From Pseudoxanthomonas sp. (GTDB lineage: Bacteria > Pseudomonadota > Gammaproteobacteria > Xanthomonadales > Xanthomonadaceae): a DNA stretch of 64,000 nt. Below, one piece after another: positions 39,167 to 48,497 of this stretch (positions are counted from its first letter, which is position 1; the number at the start of each line of letters is the position of its first letter). The position numbers were made by a program, and so were the translations under genes. The DNA lies in assembly GCF_002863005.1 (NCBI RefSeq), contig NZ_PKDG01000024.1, forward strand, positions 27,150 to 91,149, in the 5' to 3' direction. Under the pieces are notes generated by a model, which worked only from the letters and a program-made list of their open reading frames with translations, was not told where the DNA came from and ran no database searches.

Positions 39167-40789
39167 TCAGCGGTCCTTGGTGTCGCACAGTGCACTGACC
39201 CGCCGTGGAGGCGCGAAACAGTCGCTGCGCGCGTCCAGCCAGAAGTCGCGGAACACCGCGTGCGTGGGGACCCCCGCCAGCAGCTCGCCCGGCGCCAGGA
39301 ACTTGTACAGCGCTGCCAGTGAACGCACTTCGATGGGCGACACCCGCCGCAGGATGTGCTCGGGCCCCAGCTGCTGCGGATGCTCCAGGCCGGCCGCGCA
39401 CAGCATGTCGCGCAGGGCCTTCAGCGTGTTGTCGTGGAACTGCTGCACGCGCACGGACTTGTCGGACACATCCAGGTGCTTCCAGCGCTTCGGGTCCTGG
39501 GTGGCGACACCGGTCGGGCAACGGTCGTTGTGGCAGCTCTGCGCCTGGATGCAGCCCAGCGCGAACATGAACCCTCGCCCGGCGTTGCACCAGTCCGCCC
39601 CCATAGCCATGGTCCGGGCGATGTCGAAGCCACTGATGATCCTGCCTGCCGCACCGATCCGGATGCGGTCGCGCAGGTTCAGGCCGACCAGCGTGTTGTG
39701 GACCAGCAGCAACGCCTCGTGCATCGGCACGCCGACATGGTCGATAAATTCAGCGGGCGCGGCGCCCGTACCGCCTTCCGCCCCGTCCACCACGATGAAG
39801 TCCGGCAGCAGCCCGGTCTCGTGCATCGCCTTGGCGATGCCAAACCACTCCCAGGGGTGCCCGATCGCCAGCTTGAAGCCGGCGGGCTTGCCACCCGACA
39901 GCTCGCGCAGGCGAGCGATGAACTGCAGCAGCTCCTCCGGCGTGGAGAACGCGGAGTGCTTCGCCGGCGAGACGCAGTCGTGCCCCATCGGCACCCCGCG
40001 CGTGGCGGCAATCTCCGCGCTGACCTTGGCGGCCGGCAGCACACCGCCGTGGCCGGGCTTGGCGCCCTGCGACAGCTTCACCTCGATCATCTTCACCTGC
40101 GGCGACCGCGCGTTCTCGGTGAAGCGTCGTTCGTCGAATCGCCCCTGGTCGTCACGGCAACCGAAGTACCCGGAGCCGATTTCCCATACCAGGTCCCCGC
40201 CCTTCTCGCGGTGATACGCAGAGATCGAGCCTTCGCCGGTGTCATGGTAGAAATTGCCGCGTCGCGCGCCTTCGTTCAGTGCACGCACCGCGTTGGCGGA
40301 CAGCGAGCCGAAGCTCATCGCCGAGATGTTGAACACGCTCGCCGAATACGGCTGCGCCGTACCCGCGCCGATGACGACGCGGAAGTCGTGCGAGTCCACG
40401 CTCGCGGGTGCCATCGAATGGTTGATCCATTCGTAATCCACGCCATAGACATCCTGCTGGCTGCCGAACGGGACCACGTCGCTGACACCCTTGGCACGCT
40501 GGTAGACGAGCGCGCGCTGCTGCCGCGAGAACGGCACCTCGGCGGTATCGCCATCGATGAAATACTGGCGGATCTCGGGACCGACCGATTCCAGTCCGTA
40601 GCGGAAATGCGCCAGCACCGGATAGTTGCGGCGCAGCGTGCTGCGCGTCTGCAGCACGTCCCAGGTACCGAGCAGCGCCAAGGCACCGAAGACGGCGACA
40701 CCCCACCACGCGACCGGCCAGGCCAGCGCGAGTGCCAGCGAAACGAAGGCCAGCACGAGGCTGGCGGCATAGGCGAGGTAACGCTGCAT
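39167..40789 (-). CDS. FMN-binding glutamate synthase-like membrane protein
   Basis: The 540-residue protein starts at 40789 after GGGAGA with one or two membrane segments (residues 5-40), then a glutamate synthase central/FMN domain. Visible features are the FMN and active-site blocks AMSFGSLSANAV, KLSQGAKPGHGGVLP and VVDGAEGGTGAAP, and a CHNDRCPTGVATQ segment that with an earlier Cys forms the 3Fe-4S ligand set. It lacks the glutaminase domain, so it is not a full glutamate synthase; the reaction is unknown. A perfect FNR-type box lies in the divergent promoter region upstream. Confidence 0.88.
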   Translation of the reverse strand: MQRYLAYAASLVLAFVSLALALAWPVAWWGVAVFGALALLGTWDVLQTRSTLRRNYPVLAHFRYGLESVGPEIRQYFIDGDTAEVPFSRQQRALVYQRAKGVSDVVPFGSQQDVYGVDYEWINHSMAPASVDSHDFRVVIGAGTAQPYSASVFNISAMSFGSLSANAVRALNEGARRGNFYHDTGEGSISAYHREKGGDLVWEIGSGYFGCRDDQGRFDERRFTENARSPQVKMIEVKLSQGAKPGHGGVLPAAKVSAEIAATRGVPMGHDCVSPAKHSAFSTPEELLQFIARLRELSGGKPAGFKLAIGHPWEWFGIAKAMHETGLLPDFIVVDGAEGGTGAAPAEFIDHVGVPMHEALLLVHNTLVGLNLRDRIRIGAAGRIISGFDIARTMAMGADWCNAGRGFMFALGCIQAQSCHNDRCPTGVATQDPKRWKHLDVSDKSVRVQQFHDNTLKALRDMLCAAGLEHPQQLGPEHILRRVSPIEVRSLAALYKFLAPGELLAGVPTHAVFRDFWLDARSDCFAPPRRVSALCDTKDR

Positions 40790-40862
40790 CGGCAGTCTCC
40801 CGAGGGCCAGCGTCGATTCTATGCCATGCCCTGCGACGGCATGCCGCAGGCGTCCCGCACAG

Positions 40863-40876
40863 TTGATCCGGATCAA
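40863..40876. promoter_or_regulatory. FNR/Anr-type binding site
   Basis: TTGATCCGGATCAA is a perfect match to the FNR consensus TTGATnnnnATCAA. It lies between divergent genes, 73 bases before the glutamate synthase-like start and 56 bases before the small membrane protein start. Oxygen-responsive control of one or both is likely. Confidence 0.7.
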
Positions 40877-40932
40877 TGCCCGTCCCCATGCGCAGTGCGA
40901 GGTTGACATCACCACAACCGGGAGAGCACGAC

Positions 40933-41079
40933 ATGCATCCGATCCTGCGCGAAATCCTGATGGAACCCGTCGGCTGGCTGGCCATCGGGGGCAGCATCGT
41001 CATGGTGGGAATCAGCGTCTTCGTGGCGCTGTTCGTCCGGCGCAAGGTGCGCGAAGAAGAGAAGAAGCGGCAGCGCTGA
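40933..41079 (+). CDS. Small single-span membrane protein (DUF3149-like)
   Basis: The 48-residue protein starts at 40933 after GGGAGAGC. It has one membrane helix (about residues 13-33, WLAIGGSIVMVGISVFVALF) followed by a basic tail VRRKVREEEKKRQR. The pattern 'PVG...membrane span...basic tail' recalls the DUF3149 family from memory, which needs checking. The FNR-type box upstream hints at expression at low oxygen. The function is unknown. Confidence 0.7.
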   Translation: MHPILREILMEPVGWLAIGGSIVMVGISVFVALFVRRKVREEEKKRQR

Positions 41080-41094
41080 GGCGATAACGCGTGC

Positions 41095-41109
41095 GTGGTG
41101 CCCGGAGCC
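41095..41109. repeat. Far-end att-like copy of tRNA-Leu 3' terminus
   Basis: GTGGTGCCCGGAGCC is identical, in the same orientation, to 47288-47302. There it is the last 14 bases of the tRNA-Leu gene (acceptor strand, discriminator and CCA on the minus strand) plus one flanking base. Beyond it, CGGTT of the T-arm recurs after a gap. This is the expected trace of an element integrated at the tRNA 3' end. Confidence 0.7.
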
Positions 41110-41647
41110 TCAACCGAAAAAACGCCCTAACCTATTGATTCAATAGGTATGTGACTGATCTTGAATGGGTTTTGACTCATGATCTGACACACTTTCGGTG
41201 AGTCCTCCCCGCGGCACACCTTACTAATGGAACGGGATCTGGGAGCCTGGGCGCTTGGCCACTCCCAAGATCGCGGGGTGAGTCGCTCTGATCATCGGGG
41301 CCGGGCCCCTGCTGGCGACAGTCACCCCGCCCCCCATCGCACGCTCAGGCACTCACGTGTACCGACTCGGAAATGTGGCGCCTCTCTCCGTCCTGTTCTC
41401 TACGGCGCCCCCCGTTCCACCCTGTTCTTAGGAGGATTGAGGCGATTTCTTTCCTCCAATTTTTTCGCCCGCCGCTCTATCCACATCCAATTTTGACCGC
41501 CAATCCCGGGCAGCGAGATGAAGTCGAATCGTAAAGAGCACACCAGAAGCAACAAAAGATGTGACCGCTATCGTCGCAATGTCCAAGGGCGCCGAATGGT
41601 TATGGGGCGGCGCCAGTGCGTTCCTGCCGGGCGTGCTAACAATCTAC
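41110..41647. other. Gene-free low-GC stretch at island edge
   Basis: I find no credible gene in these 538 bases. A near-perfect palindrome, ACCTATTGA-T-TCAATAGGT, is at 41130-41148, shortly inside the att-like repeat; it could be a recombinase arm site or a regulator site. Confidence 0.45.
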
Positions 41648-42091
41648 CTATTCGGCTAAGTGAAACGCATACAGGTCGCGATCGCCGGATATCAGCTCGC
41701 TAAATCCCTTCGACACATCGTCCAGATGCGAATAGTTCACCGATAGCCTCGCAGAACAAGAGAACCTCGTAGGATCTTCCGGATTTTCGGTACTAGGTTC
41801 GGCCACGAATACACTTAGGCGCAGAGCCCCGAGTTTAGAACACGGCTCAATGATGATACCAACATGCTCTTGAGCAACCTTCTCCTCTTTCGCGTCCCAG
41901 TAGCCGCCCGAGAGCCGAGGCAGGTCACCCTCCGATAGGGGGTACTGAGCTAGCGCGGCGATGAATTTTTCCAGCTGGGAGCGAGAGAACCAAGCGCAAC
42001 CCGATCCAGAAAAATCGCCGACAGAGATGCGAACTCGCAACTCGATTGCACCCTCGTCCTCTTTCGATTCAAATGTAAGAGTGCTCTTCAT
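41648..42091 (-). CDS. Putative immunity protein for the RHS toxin
   Basis: The 147-residue protein (MKSTLTFESKEDE...) starts inside the stop codon of the RHS gene (ATGA overlap). It is small, acidic and strand-rich, with a WFSRSQLEKFIAALAQYP helix, as common in single-domain immunity proteins. Position and size make it the likely neutraliser of the RHS C-terminal toxin. I do not recognise a named family with certainty. Lower GC than the backbone agrees with horizontal gain. Confidence 0.75.
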   Translation of the reverse strand: MKSTLTFESKEDEGAIELRVRISVGDFSGSGCAWFSRSQLEKFIAALAQYPLSEGDLPRLSGGYWDAKEEKVAQEHVGIIIEPCSKLGALRLSVFVAEPSTENPEDPTRFSCSARLSVNYSHLDDVSKGFSELISGDRDLYAFHLAE

Positions 42092-45000
42092 GGGCTTTTG
42101 AATTTTAGCTCGACGTTCTGACCACGAGCATTTGAAAAGTAGTGGATTACCAGCTTCCGCCCCCCCGAACACATATGTGTGTGTTGCATCTTTATCCATG
42201 GCCCAGGTCCATAGTGTGCAACCAATCGAGGCGCATCCGCCATACCGTCCATAATCGGAACTCCTGCACCGGCTTTTGCCTCTGCGAGAGCCATTTGTTC
42301 GCAGAAGTCGTTCGGCTTAGCATCCTCGATGGCAGGCTTGCAGACTTCCCCCATGCTACCAACTGCGGGAGTGGTGCCGTCGGTAGGATTATCATTGTTC
42401 ATCCACAAAATGGCGCCAGCTCCTGCCGCCAAGATGCCGTATCCAACCCACTTGGGAAGAGCTGCGTCCGTCGGCTCTGGGATGGCAACATCCGTAGCCA
42501 TCCAGCTAAGAACACCTCTCGCACCCCATACCAGCGTGTTTAAGCCCAATGGATCAACAAATTGGGATGGACTTGAATTCGCGTAAGCATACGTACTTAA
42601 GCCTCCCTCGAGCCCAATCGGATCGCTCTCGATGTACCTGCCCGTGTCTGCTTCGTAGTCACGGAAGTAGTTATAGCTCAGACCCGTCGCGGCATCATGG
42701 CGCTGCCCGAGAAAGCGCATGCTGACCGTCAACGGATATCCCTCACCATCTGCGTCTTGCTCCGGAGAAGTGCCGCCGAACACTTCGCCTTTTGAGTTCC
42801 AAGTCCATACCGCCACGTTGCGTGCCGGATCGATGACCACTCTTGGCGTTCCAAGGTGATCTGCCTGGATGTACAGAAGCTGCCCACCGTCCAACATGCC
42901 GACAGGCATGTCATCCATCCAGATCTTCTGTTGCACCACCACACCCGAACTGCCGTAGTCGCCGAGCCAGCGGCCTGCCTCGTCGTAAAGTGCCTGAGTC
43001 TCAGACGCGCCCAGGTGCTTGCGAACCTGCTCGCCGCGCCCGTTGTACGCATACTCCATGGCGAGAACGCCGCCATTGCGGACCTGGCTCATTCGCCCGG
43101 CATCGTTGTAGTCGAATACACGGTTAGTGCCGATCGAGAGCGTATTACCCGCCGCATCGTAGGTGCGGTTCTCGCCCGCCACCGAATTCAGGCGATGACT
43201 GGTGGACGGATACGCGTAGGCCTTCGTACCGAGTGAGTCGGTGTAGCTGGTGCGGTTGCCCGTCTTGTCGTATGTGTACTGGTCGATGATCGCCTGCGTG
43301 GGGGCATCGCGGGTTTCGGTCAGCCGGCCCAGTGCGTCGTAGTCATACTCCATCGGCGGTGGACTGCCGCTGGCCAGACTGGTCAGGTTGCCGACCGCGT
43401 CGTAACTGTAGGTCAGGTCCAGACCGCCGGTTCCGCCTTGGATCGAGGTGGGACGGTAGTCCAGGTCCACATTGCGCTGCATGGTGCGGCCATTGCCGTA
43501 CACCCAACCAGCAATCGGGCCGAACGGGTGGTAAGTAGCCTGATGCAGCAGCACCTCTCTCGCCTGTCCTGGCCGGGTGACACCCACCCCGACGACCTGG
43601 CCCTGCATATTCCGGACATAGTCCGCCAACGTGCCATCGGGATAAGTCATGGCCTGCAGCTGGCCACCCTTGGTGTAGGCGTACTGCAGTGTCAGCGCCA
43701 CGCCATTGGCGGTCTGCACCTTGCGCACCAGCTGGCCGAAACGGTCATGGCAGTACTGGGTCGAGCCGCTGCCATCGACCATCAGCGTCAGCCTCCCGAC
43801 CGAGAACGTCTCTCCCGCCTGGCAGACCGGCTGCGTGACATCGTACGTGTAGGACACGTTGAGGCTGGTGGTGGGATAGCCCACCTGGGTCAACCGGTTC
43901 AGTGCGTCGTACTGGTAAGTGGTGGTGATACCTCGGGCATCGGTCTGGCTGGCGCGGTTGCCGGCGCTGTCGTAGGTGAAGCTGGTGATGCCAGTGTCCG
44001 GGCTGCTCAGCTGCACTTGGTCGCCGAACCCGTTATAGGTGTAGGTAGTATCCAACCCCTTGGGGTCGGTGACCTTGATCAGATTGTCGTTGGCGTCGTA
44101 TGCGAACTTCGTCTCCGCCTCGATCCCGCCCACGTCCTGCAGGGTGCGCTTGAGCCGGTTCAGCGGGTCGTAGTCGTTGCTGGTGACGTGCCCCAGCGCA
44201 TCGGTGACGGTCTTGCCGTTGCCGCTGGCGTCGTAGGTGAACTCGGTCGGGTTGGCTTGCGCATCGGCCTGCGTGACCAACTGGCCCAGCGTGTTGTAGA
44301 CGCGTGAAAGCGTGCGCTTGAGCGTGCCGCCAGCGCCCTTGGTCGCCTCGCCGATTCGGTTGCCTGCGCCGTCCAGGGTGTATTCAATTCGGTTGCCGGC
44401 GCCGTCGGCGATAGCGGTCAGTCGCTGGGCGTTGTCGTACTCGTAGCTCGTATACACCCCATCCGGGTCGGTGATCTTCTTGACGAGCCCGGTCGGCCAG
44501 TACTCATACGAGGTAATACGGTCGTCAACCGACGTCACCCCGCTGACCGTCACCGTCGCCACCCAGCCGCGCGGGTAGTACAGCGTTTCGGTGATCACGC
44601 CATTGGAGTCCTTGACCGCCAGCGGACGCCCAGTCGCGTCGTAAGCCAGGACCTCCGTGACGCGGCCCAGCGCGTTAGTGACCTTCCATAGATCGCCCGG
44701 ACGATAGCCGCAGCCTGACAGCGTGCTGCTGCAGGCCGCACCGATAGTGCCGTAGTAGGTATACGCCGTGGCGTCGGACACGTCAGTGCGTGGCCCATCG
44801 ACGGACTTAAGCAGTCCAACTCGGGGGCATGCACCCACATCCACATCCGACTGCTCGCAGTAAGCGCGTGTGGTGGTGCGGGTCGCGGTCGTCCCCGGAT
44901 CGGTGGCGATGGTGGTCAGCAACTGGCCGGTGGCGCTGTAGGTGAGGTCGGTCTGCGAAACGACTTGGCCTGCCGCGTTCAACTTGCGCTGCTGGGCGGG

Positions 45001-46797
45001 AAGCGCCAGAGTTGGGTGCCAAACGGTCTCCGCGGTGCGCTTGTCGGTGGTACCGAAAGCAGAAGCAACAGAGGTCAACTTGCCGTTGGTATATGTGTAG
45101 CGATCTTGGATACCGTTCGGGCCAGTCCGAGTGAGTGTGCGGCCGTAACTATCATAGGTAAACGAGGTGGAGCCCGATGGATCTGAGATCGTCAGAGGCT
45201 TCCTGTTTGCATCGCTGTTGTAAACGTACGTGCGCGTTGCGCCGCCATTGGTAAGTACCTGAGCCGTATTGGATGCTGTGTAACTAATCCGTGTGGTATC
45301 TACGTTCTGCCCGCTTCCAGCATGTAACGTACTAAGCACAGCGCGCCCGTGCATGTCGTAACCAAAGCTAGCATACCGAGCACCACTCTCGTCGCTAATT
45401 CCAGTCAACAGGCCCATATCCCCATTTGTCGCCAGACCAACTTCACCGTAGTGATACAGCCTTTCACTACCGCTCGATGATCTTACTGAGATCAAGTTTC
45501 TGCTCTCATCGTATTGATACTGCACGACCTGATCGGGCAACAAAATCTTAGCGAGGAGCCCGCTGGGCGAGTACGTCAGAACTGCCTCGCGACCAGAGGA
45601 GTCAACGATCTTCGCCAGTCGAGACGAACTGTCATATTCGAGCGAGACATCCCTCGATGGATGGCTAACGTCTCGCATGGCGGTTAGCAATCCGGTAGAA
45701 CTATAGAAGGCCGTGTCACCACTTGCGTACGTCAACTTCCACGTTCCATCCGACTGCTTATCGAAGGCGGCGTCACCTAGAGACGGAACCACATACTTGT
45801 TGCTACTCACATACACAATCGGAGCGAGCGTACCATCTGGCGCCCAGAGGCTTCTCGTACGCACAAAGGCGCTTGAGAAATTGTGACTCCACCCATTTCC
45901 AAGGCGCCCTGTCCTGGGGATGAATTCACGAAGCGAATGATAGTTGCGAACGAAGGGACGCCCTGCGAATACAAAGTCCTGCTCGCTTCTAGACTTGTCG
46001 CCAGTTGATGGGTGGCATGGATTCGCATTCGCAGGACACGAAGCGTATTGCTTGGGCTTCTTGACGGTAATAGATCGATTTATATTTATGCGTCTGCACA
46101 GCAGTGGATAAATACTCTTATCCAAAGTATCGAAGGATTCCATGCCAGCCGGGCATGTATACTTTGTAAAACGCATGATTGGAATTGATCTAACATACGA
46201 CTGCCCGCTAGAAAACTGAAAGTTATCCCACTTCAGTACTTGCGGCGTCGATCCTCCATACATGTCTTCACGCATTAGCCCGTACGAATAAGATCCGTTG
46301 GCGAAGTGGAATGGCTCATCGTGATCGCCCTCGAGTCGCGGATTGCTATTCACCTGCTGCGTCCAACCTGAACCAGTCACGACACCAGGCTTGACTGCCG
46401 AGACGATGTAGTTTTCCACCATCTCATTCTTGTCGGAACACCTATATTCGATCGCCGAGCCTGGGCAATACTGAGTTACATCGTAGCCATTCCAGAGCTG
46501 ATAGGTTGGAGGGAAGATAGTACTGGGCGGCTGATTTCTTACGTTGTAGATCGCTTGGTAGCCAGCACTATTCTCGGAAAAAAAGTCCAGGAATAGAAAT
46601 GCTCCAACATCTGGAGTAGCCGCTCTAAGGGCATCCTCGGCTGCTTTCCAGCTTGAGTAGCAGCCGCCAGTATTCGGGCAGTAGACCGCCTCTGGCGTCA
46701 CCCCTCCTGTCGGATCCTCCACCGTAATCGCTTGCGCGCGAGCTGCGCCCACTACACCCAACATCGCGATTACCGCGACATGAAAGAGTCCTTTCAA
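42088..46797 (-). CDS. RHS-repeat polymorphic toxin with unrecognised C-terminal tip
   Basis: The TTG start at 46797 follows GGGGGAAGGATC and gives a clean signal peptide (KGLFHVAVIAMLGVVGAARA), so it is preferred over the ATG at 46857; the product has 1569 residues. After an N-terminal domain of about 260 residues comes a DUF6531-like entry segment (EQDFVFAGRPFVRNYHSL). Many YD repeats (YDxxGR...) follow, then the core end RFLGQRHDAATGLSYNYFRD...SDPIGL and VDPLGL. The last 150 residues (42091-42540) after DPLGL are the variable tip. They hold a membrane-like segment (WVGYGILAAGAGAILWM) and a C-terminal WIKMQHTHMCSGGRKLVIHYF stretch. The shell encloses the tip, which acts on rival cells; the toxic activity is unknown. 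Confidence 0.88.
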   Translation of the reverse strand: MKGLFHVAVIAMLGVVGAARAQAITVEDPTGGVTPEAVYCPNTGGCYSSWKAAEDALRAATPDVGAFLFLDFFSENSAGYQAIYNVRNQPPSTIFPPTYQLWNGYDVTQYCPGSAIEYRCSDKNEMVENYIVSAVKPGVVTGSGWTQQVNSNPRLEGDHDEPFHFANGSYSYGLMREDMYGGSTPQVLKWDNFQFSSGQSYVRSIPIMRFTKYTCPAGMESFDTLDKSIYPLLCRRININRSITVKKPKQYASCPANANPCHPSTGDKSRSEQDFVFAGRPFVRNYHSLREFIPRTGRLGNGWSHNFSSAFVRTRSLWAPDGTLAPIVYVSSNKYVVPSLGDAAFDKQSDGTWKLTYASGDTAFYSSTGLLTAMRDVSHPSRDVSLEYDSSSRLAKIVDSSGREAVLTYSPSGLLAKILLPDQVVQYQYDESRNLISVRSSSGSERLYHYGEVGLATNGDMGLLTGISDESGARYASFGYDMHGRAVLSTLHAGSGQNVDTTRISYTASNTAQVLTNGGATRTYVYNSDANRKPLTISDPSGSTSFTYDSYGRTLTRTGPNGIQDRYTYTNGKLTSVASAFGTTDKRTAETVWHPTLALPAQQRKLNAAGQVVSQTDLTYSATGQLLTTIATDPGTTATRTTTRAYCEQSDVDVGACPRVGLLKSVDGPRTDVSDATAYTYYGTIGAACSSTLSGCGYRPGDLWKVTNALGRVTEVLAYDATGRPLAVKDSNGVITETLYYPRGWVATVTVSGVTSVDDRITSYEYWPTGLVKKITDPDGVYTSYEYDNAQRLTAIADGAGNRIEYTLDGAGNRIGEATKGAGGTLKRTLSRVYNTLGQLVTQADAQANPTEFTYDASGNGKTVTDALGHVTSNDYDPLNRLKRTLQDVGGIEAETKFAYDANDNLIKVTDPKGLDTTYTYNGFGDQVQLSSPDTGITSFTYDSAGNRASQTDARGITTTYQYDALNRLTQVGYPTTSLNVSYTYDVTQPVCQAGETFSVGRLTLMVDGSGSTQYCHDRFGQLVRKVQTANGVALTLQYAYTKGGQLQAMTYPDGTLADYVRNMQGQVVGVGVTRPGQAREVLLHQATYHPFGPIAGWVYGNGRTMQRNVDLDYRPTSIQGGTGGLDLTYSYDAVGNLTSLASGSPPPMEYDYDALGRLTETRDAPTQAIIDQYTYDKTGNRTSYTDSLGTKAYAYPSTSHRLNSVAGENRTYDAAGNTLSIGTNRVFDYNDAGRMSQVRNGGVLAMEYAYNGRGEQVRKHLGASETQALYDEAGRWLGDYGSSGVVVQQKIWMDDMPVGMLDGGQLLYIQADHLGTPRVVIDPARNVAVWTWNSKGEVFGGTSPEQDADGEGYPLTVSMRFLGQRHDAATGLSYNYFRDYEADTGRYIESDPIGLEGGLSTYAYANSSPSQFVDPLGLNTLVWGARGVLSWMATDVAIPEPTDAALPKWVGYGILAAGAGAILWMNNDNPTDGTTPAVGSMGEVCKPAIEDAKPNDFCEQMALAEAKAGAGVPIMDGMADAPRLVAHYGPGPWIKMQHTHMCSGGRKLVIHYFSNARGQNVELKFKSP

Positions 46798-46919
46798 GAT
46801 CCTTCCCCCAAGCCCAATGGCTTTGTATGTCAAAGCGCGCGACACCCAACCACGCACAACGGATTCAACGCTACACGCTGAAGCGCCGATCTGGAATACG
46901 GTGGCCCATGTAAGTATGT

Positions 46920-47114
46920 TTACGTGAGTTCTCGCAATCGCGCGTCAGCCGGCGCAAGCGGATCGGGACTTACGACGCAGCGGACTTCTACCCTGCCACC
47001 TTGCCGCATAGCGCTAAGTTCGCATTCACCGATGACAAGTGGCTTGCAACTACCGCAGTATCGAGTAAGCCATTTCCCAGCGCTCCACCAGCACTCTCCG
47101 TGAATCTCCGTCAC
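46920..47114 (-). CDS. Possible small Cys-rich protein upstream of RHS gene
   Basis: A 64-residue reading frame contains a YCGSC pair, further cysteines and tryptophans (ECWWSAGKW, GECEL), hinting at a small zinc-binding domain. It lies 122 bases upstream of the RHS start on the same strand. There is no family recognition and no strong ribosome site. It may be non-coding; the rest of 46798-47288 holds nothing I can name. Confidence 0.25.
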   Translation of the reverse strand: MTEIHGECWWSAGKWLTRYCGSCKPLVIGECELSAMRQGGRVEVRCVVSPDPLAPADARLRELT

Positions 47115-47287
47115 CCTGCTCAGAGTACGCGCACGACGCGGCCGAGCGAGCGAATTAGCTAAGGCTTGACCTTCTGGCGCGCCTTTGATTCAGCAAAAGC
47201 CATCGTCTTGGAGAATGCGCATAGAAGCGCTGAGCAGTGATAAATCCCCTTGTCCAAGACGAACTCTGGACATCGAGGGAGCGCATT

Positions 47288-47302
47288 GTGGTGCCCGGAG
47301 CC
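47288..47302. repeat. tRNA-proximal att-like repeat
   Basis: GTGGTGCCCGGAGCC, the tRNA-Leu 3' end plus one base, matches 41095-41109 exactly and keeps the tRNA gene intact. Confidence 0.7.
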
Positions 47303-47375
47303 GGAATCGAACCGGCATGGCCTTGCGGCCGGCGGATTTTAAGTCCGATGCGTCTACCAGTTTCGCCATCCGGGC
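47289..47375 (-). tRNA. tRNA-Leu (TAA)
   Basis: This is an 87-nt class II tRNA with a long variable arm and encoded CCA. The acceptor is GCCCGGA/TCCGGGC, the anticodon TAA lies in GGACTTAAAATCC, and the T-loop is TTCGATT. Its 3' end borders the RHS island. Confidence 0.96.
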
Positions 47376-47440
47376 CCGGGGATAGCCTGCCTCACTGAGG
47401 CCGCCTTGGAAAGCGGCGTGCATGCGAATGCCAGGAACGA

Positions 47441-47464
47441 CGAAGCCCCGCGGGCGGGGCTTCG
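47441..47464 (-). terminator. Hairpin between tRNA-Gly and tRNA-Leu
   Basis: CGAAGCCCCG pairs with CGGGGCTTCG around CGGG, downstream of the tRNA-Gly at 47489-47564 on the minus strand. It is symmetric, so it could act in both directions. Confidence 0.6.
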
Positions 47465-47488
47465 TGCGTGCTCGACGAGGAGCATGTA

Positions 47489-47564
<76 letters not shown>

Positions 47565-47593
47565 ATCGAAAGACCATCGCGGTCCTTCTGGTT

Positions 47594-47667
47594 TGGAGGC
47601 CTGGGTCGGAATTGAACCGGCGTACGCGGATTTGCAGTCCGCTGCATGACCACTCTGCCACCAGGCC
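47594..47667 (-). tRNA. tRNA-Cys (GCA)
   Basis: The 74-nt tRNA has acceptor GGCCTGG, anticodon GCA in GGACTGCAAATCC, T-loop TTCAATT and encoded CCA. Confidence 0.95.
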
Positions 47668-47724
47668 GATGGCGACCGCGCCAGACTGGCGCAATCAAGG
47701 CACGTTTTCAAGGCGCCCTACAAC

Positions 47725-47750
47725 ACAAAACCCCGCGAACGGGGTTTTGT
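47725..47750 (-). terminator. Terminator between tRNA-Gly copy 2 and tRNA-Cys
   Basis: ACAAAACCCCG pairs perfectly with CGGGGTTTTGT around a CGAA loop; on the minus strand the GGGGTTTTGT 3' arm provides the T-tract. Confidence 0.7.
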
Positions 47751-47776
47751 GGACCGTCCCTCTCAGGACGAAAAAC

Positions 47777-48490
<714 letters not shown>

Positions 48491-48497
48491 CGCAGGC

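Larger units (their letters stand above)
41095..47302. mobile_element. RHS genomic island at tRNA-Leu(TAA)
   Basis: The 6.2-kb segment between the two 15-bp direct repeats lies immediately downstream of the tRNA-Leu 3' end. It has visibly lower GC at both ends than the flanking backbone and carries only the RHS toxin, its partner gene and possibly one small ORF. No integrase is present, so it is either a decayed integrative element or one mobilised in trans. Confidence 0.6.

Noticed and set aside
41227..41496. An 89-codon plus-strand frame in the island edge
   Set aside because: It has no ribosome site, biased composition and no family features; it is treated as non-coding.
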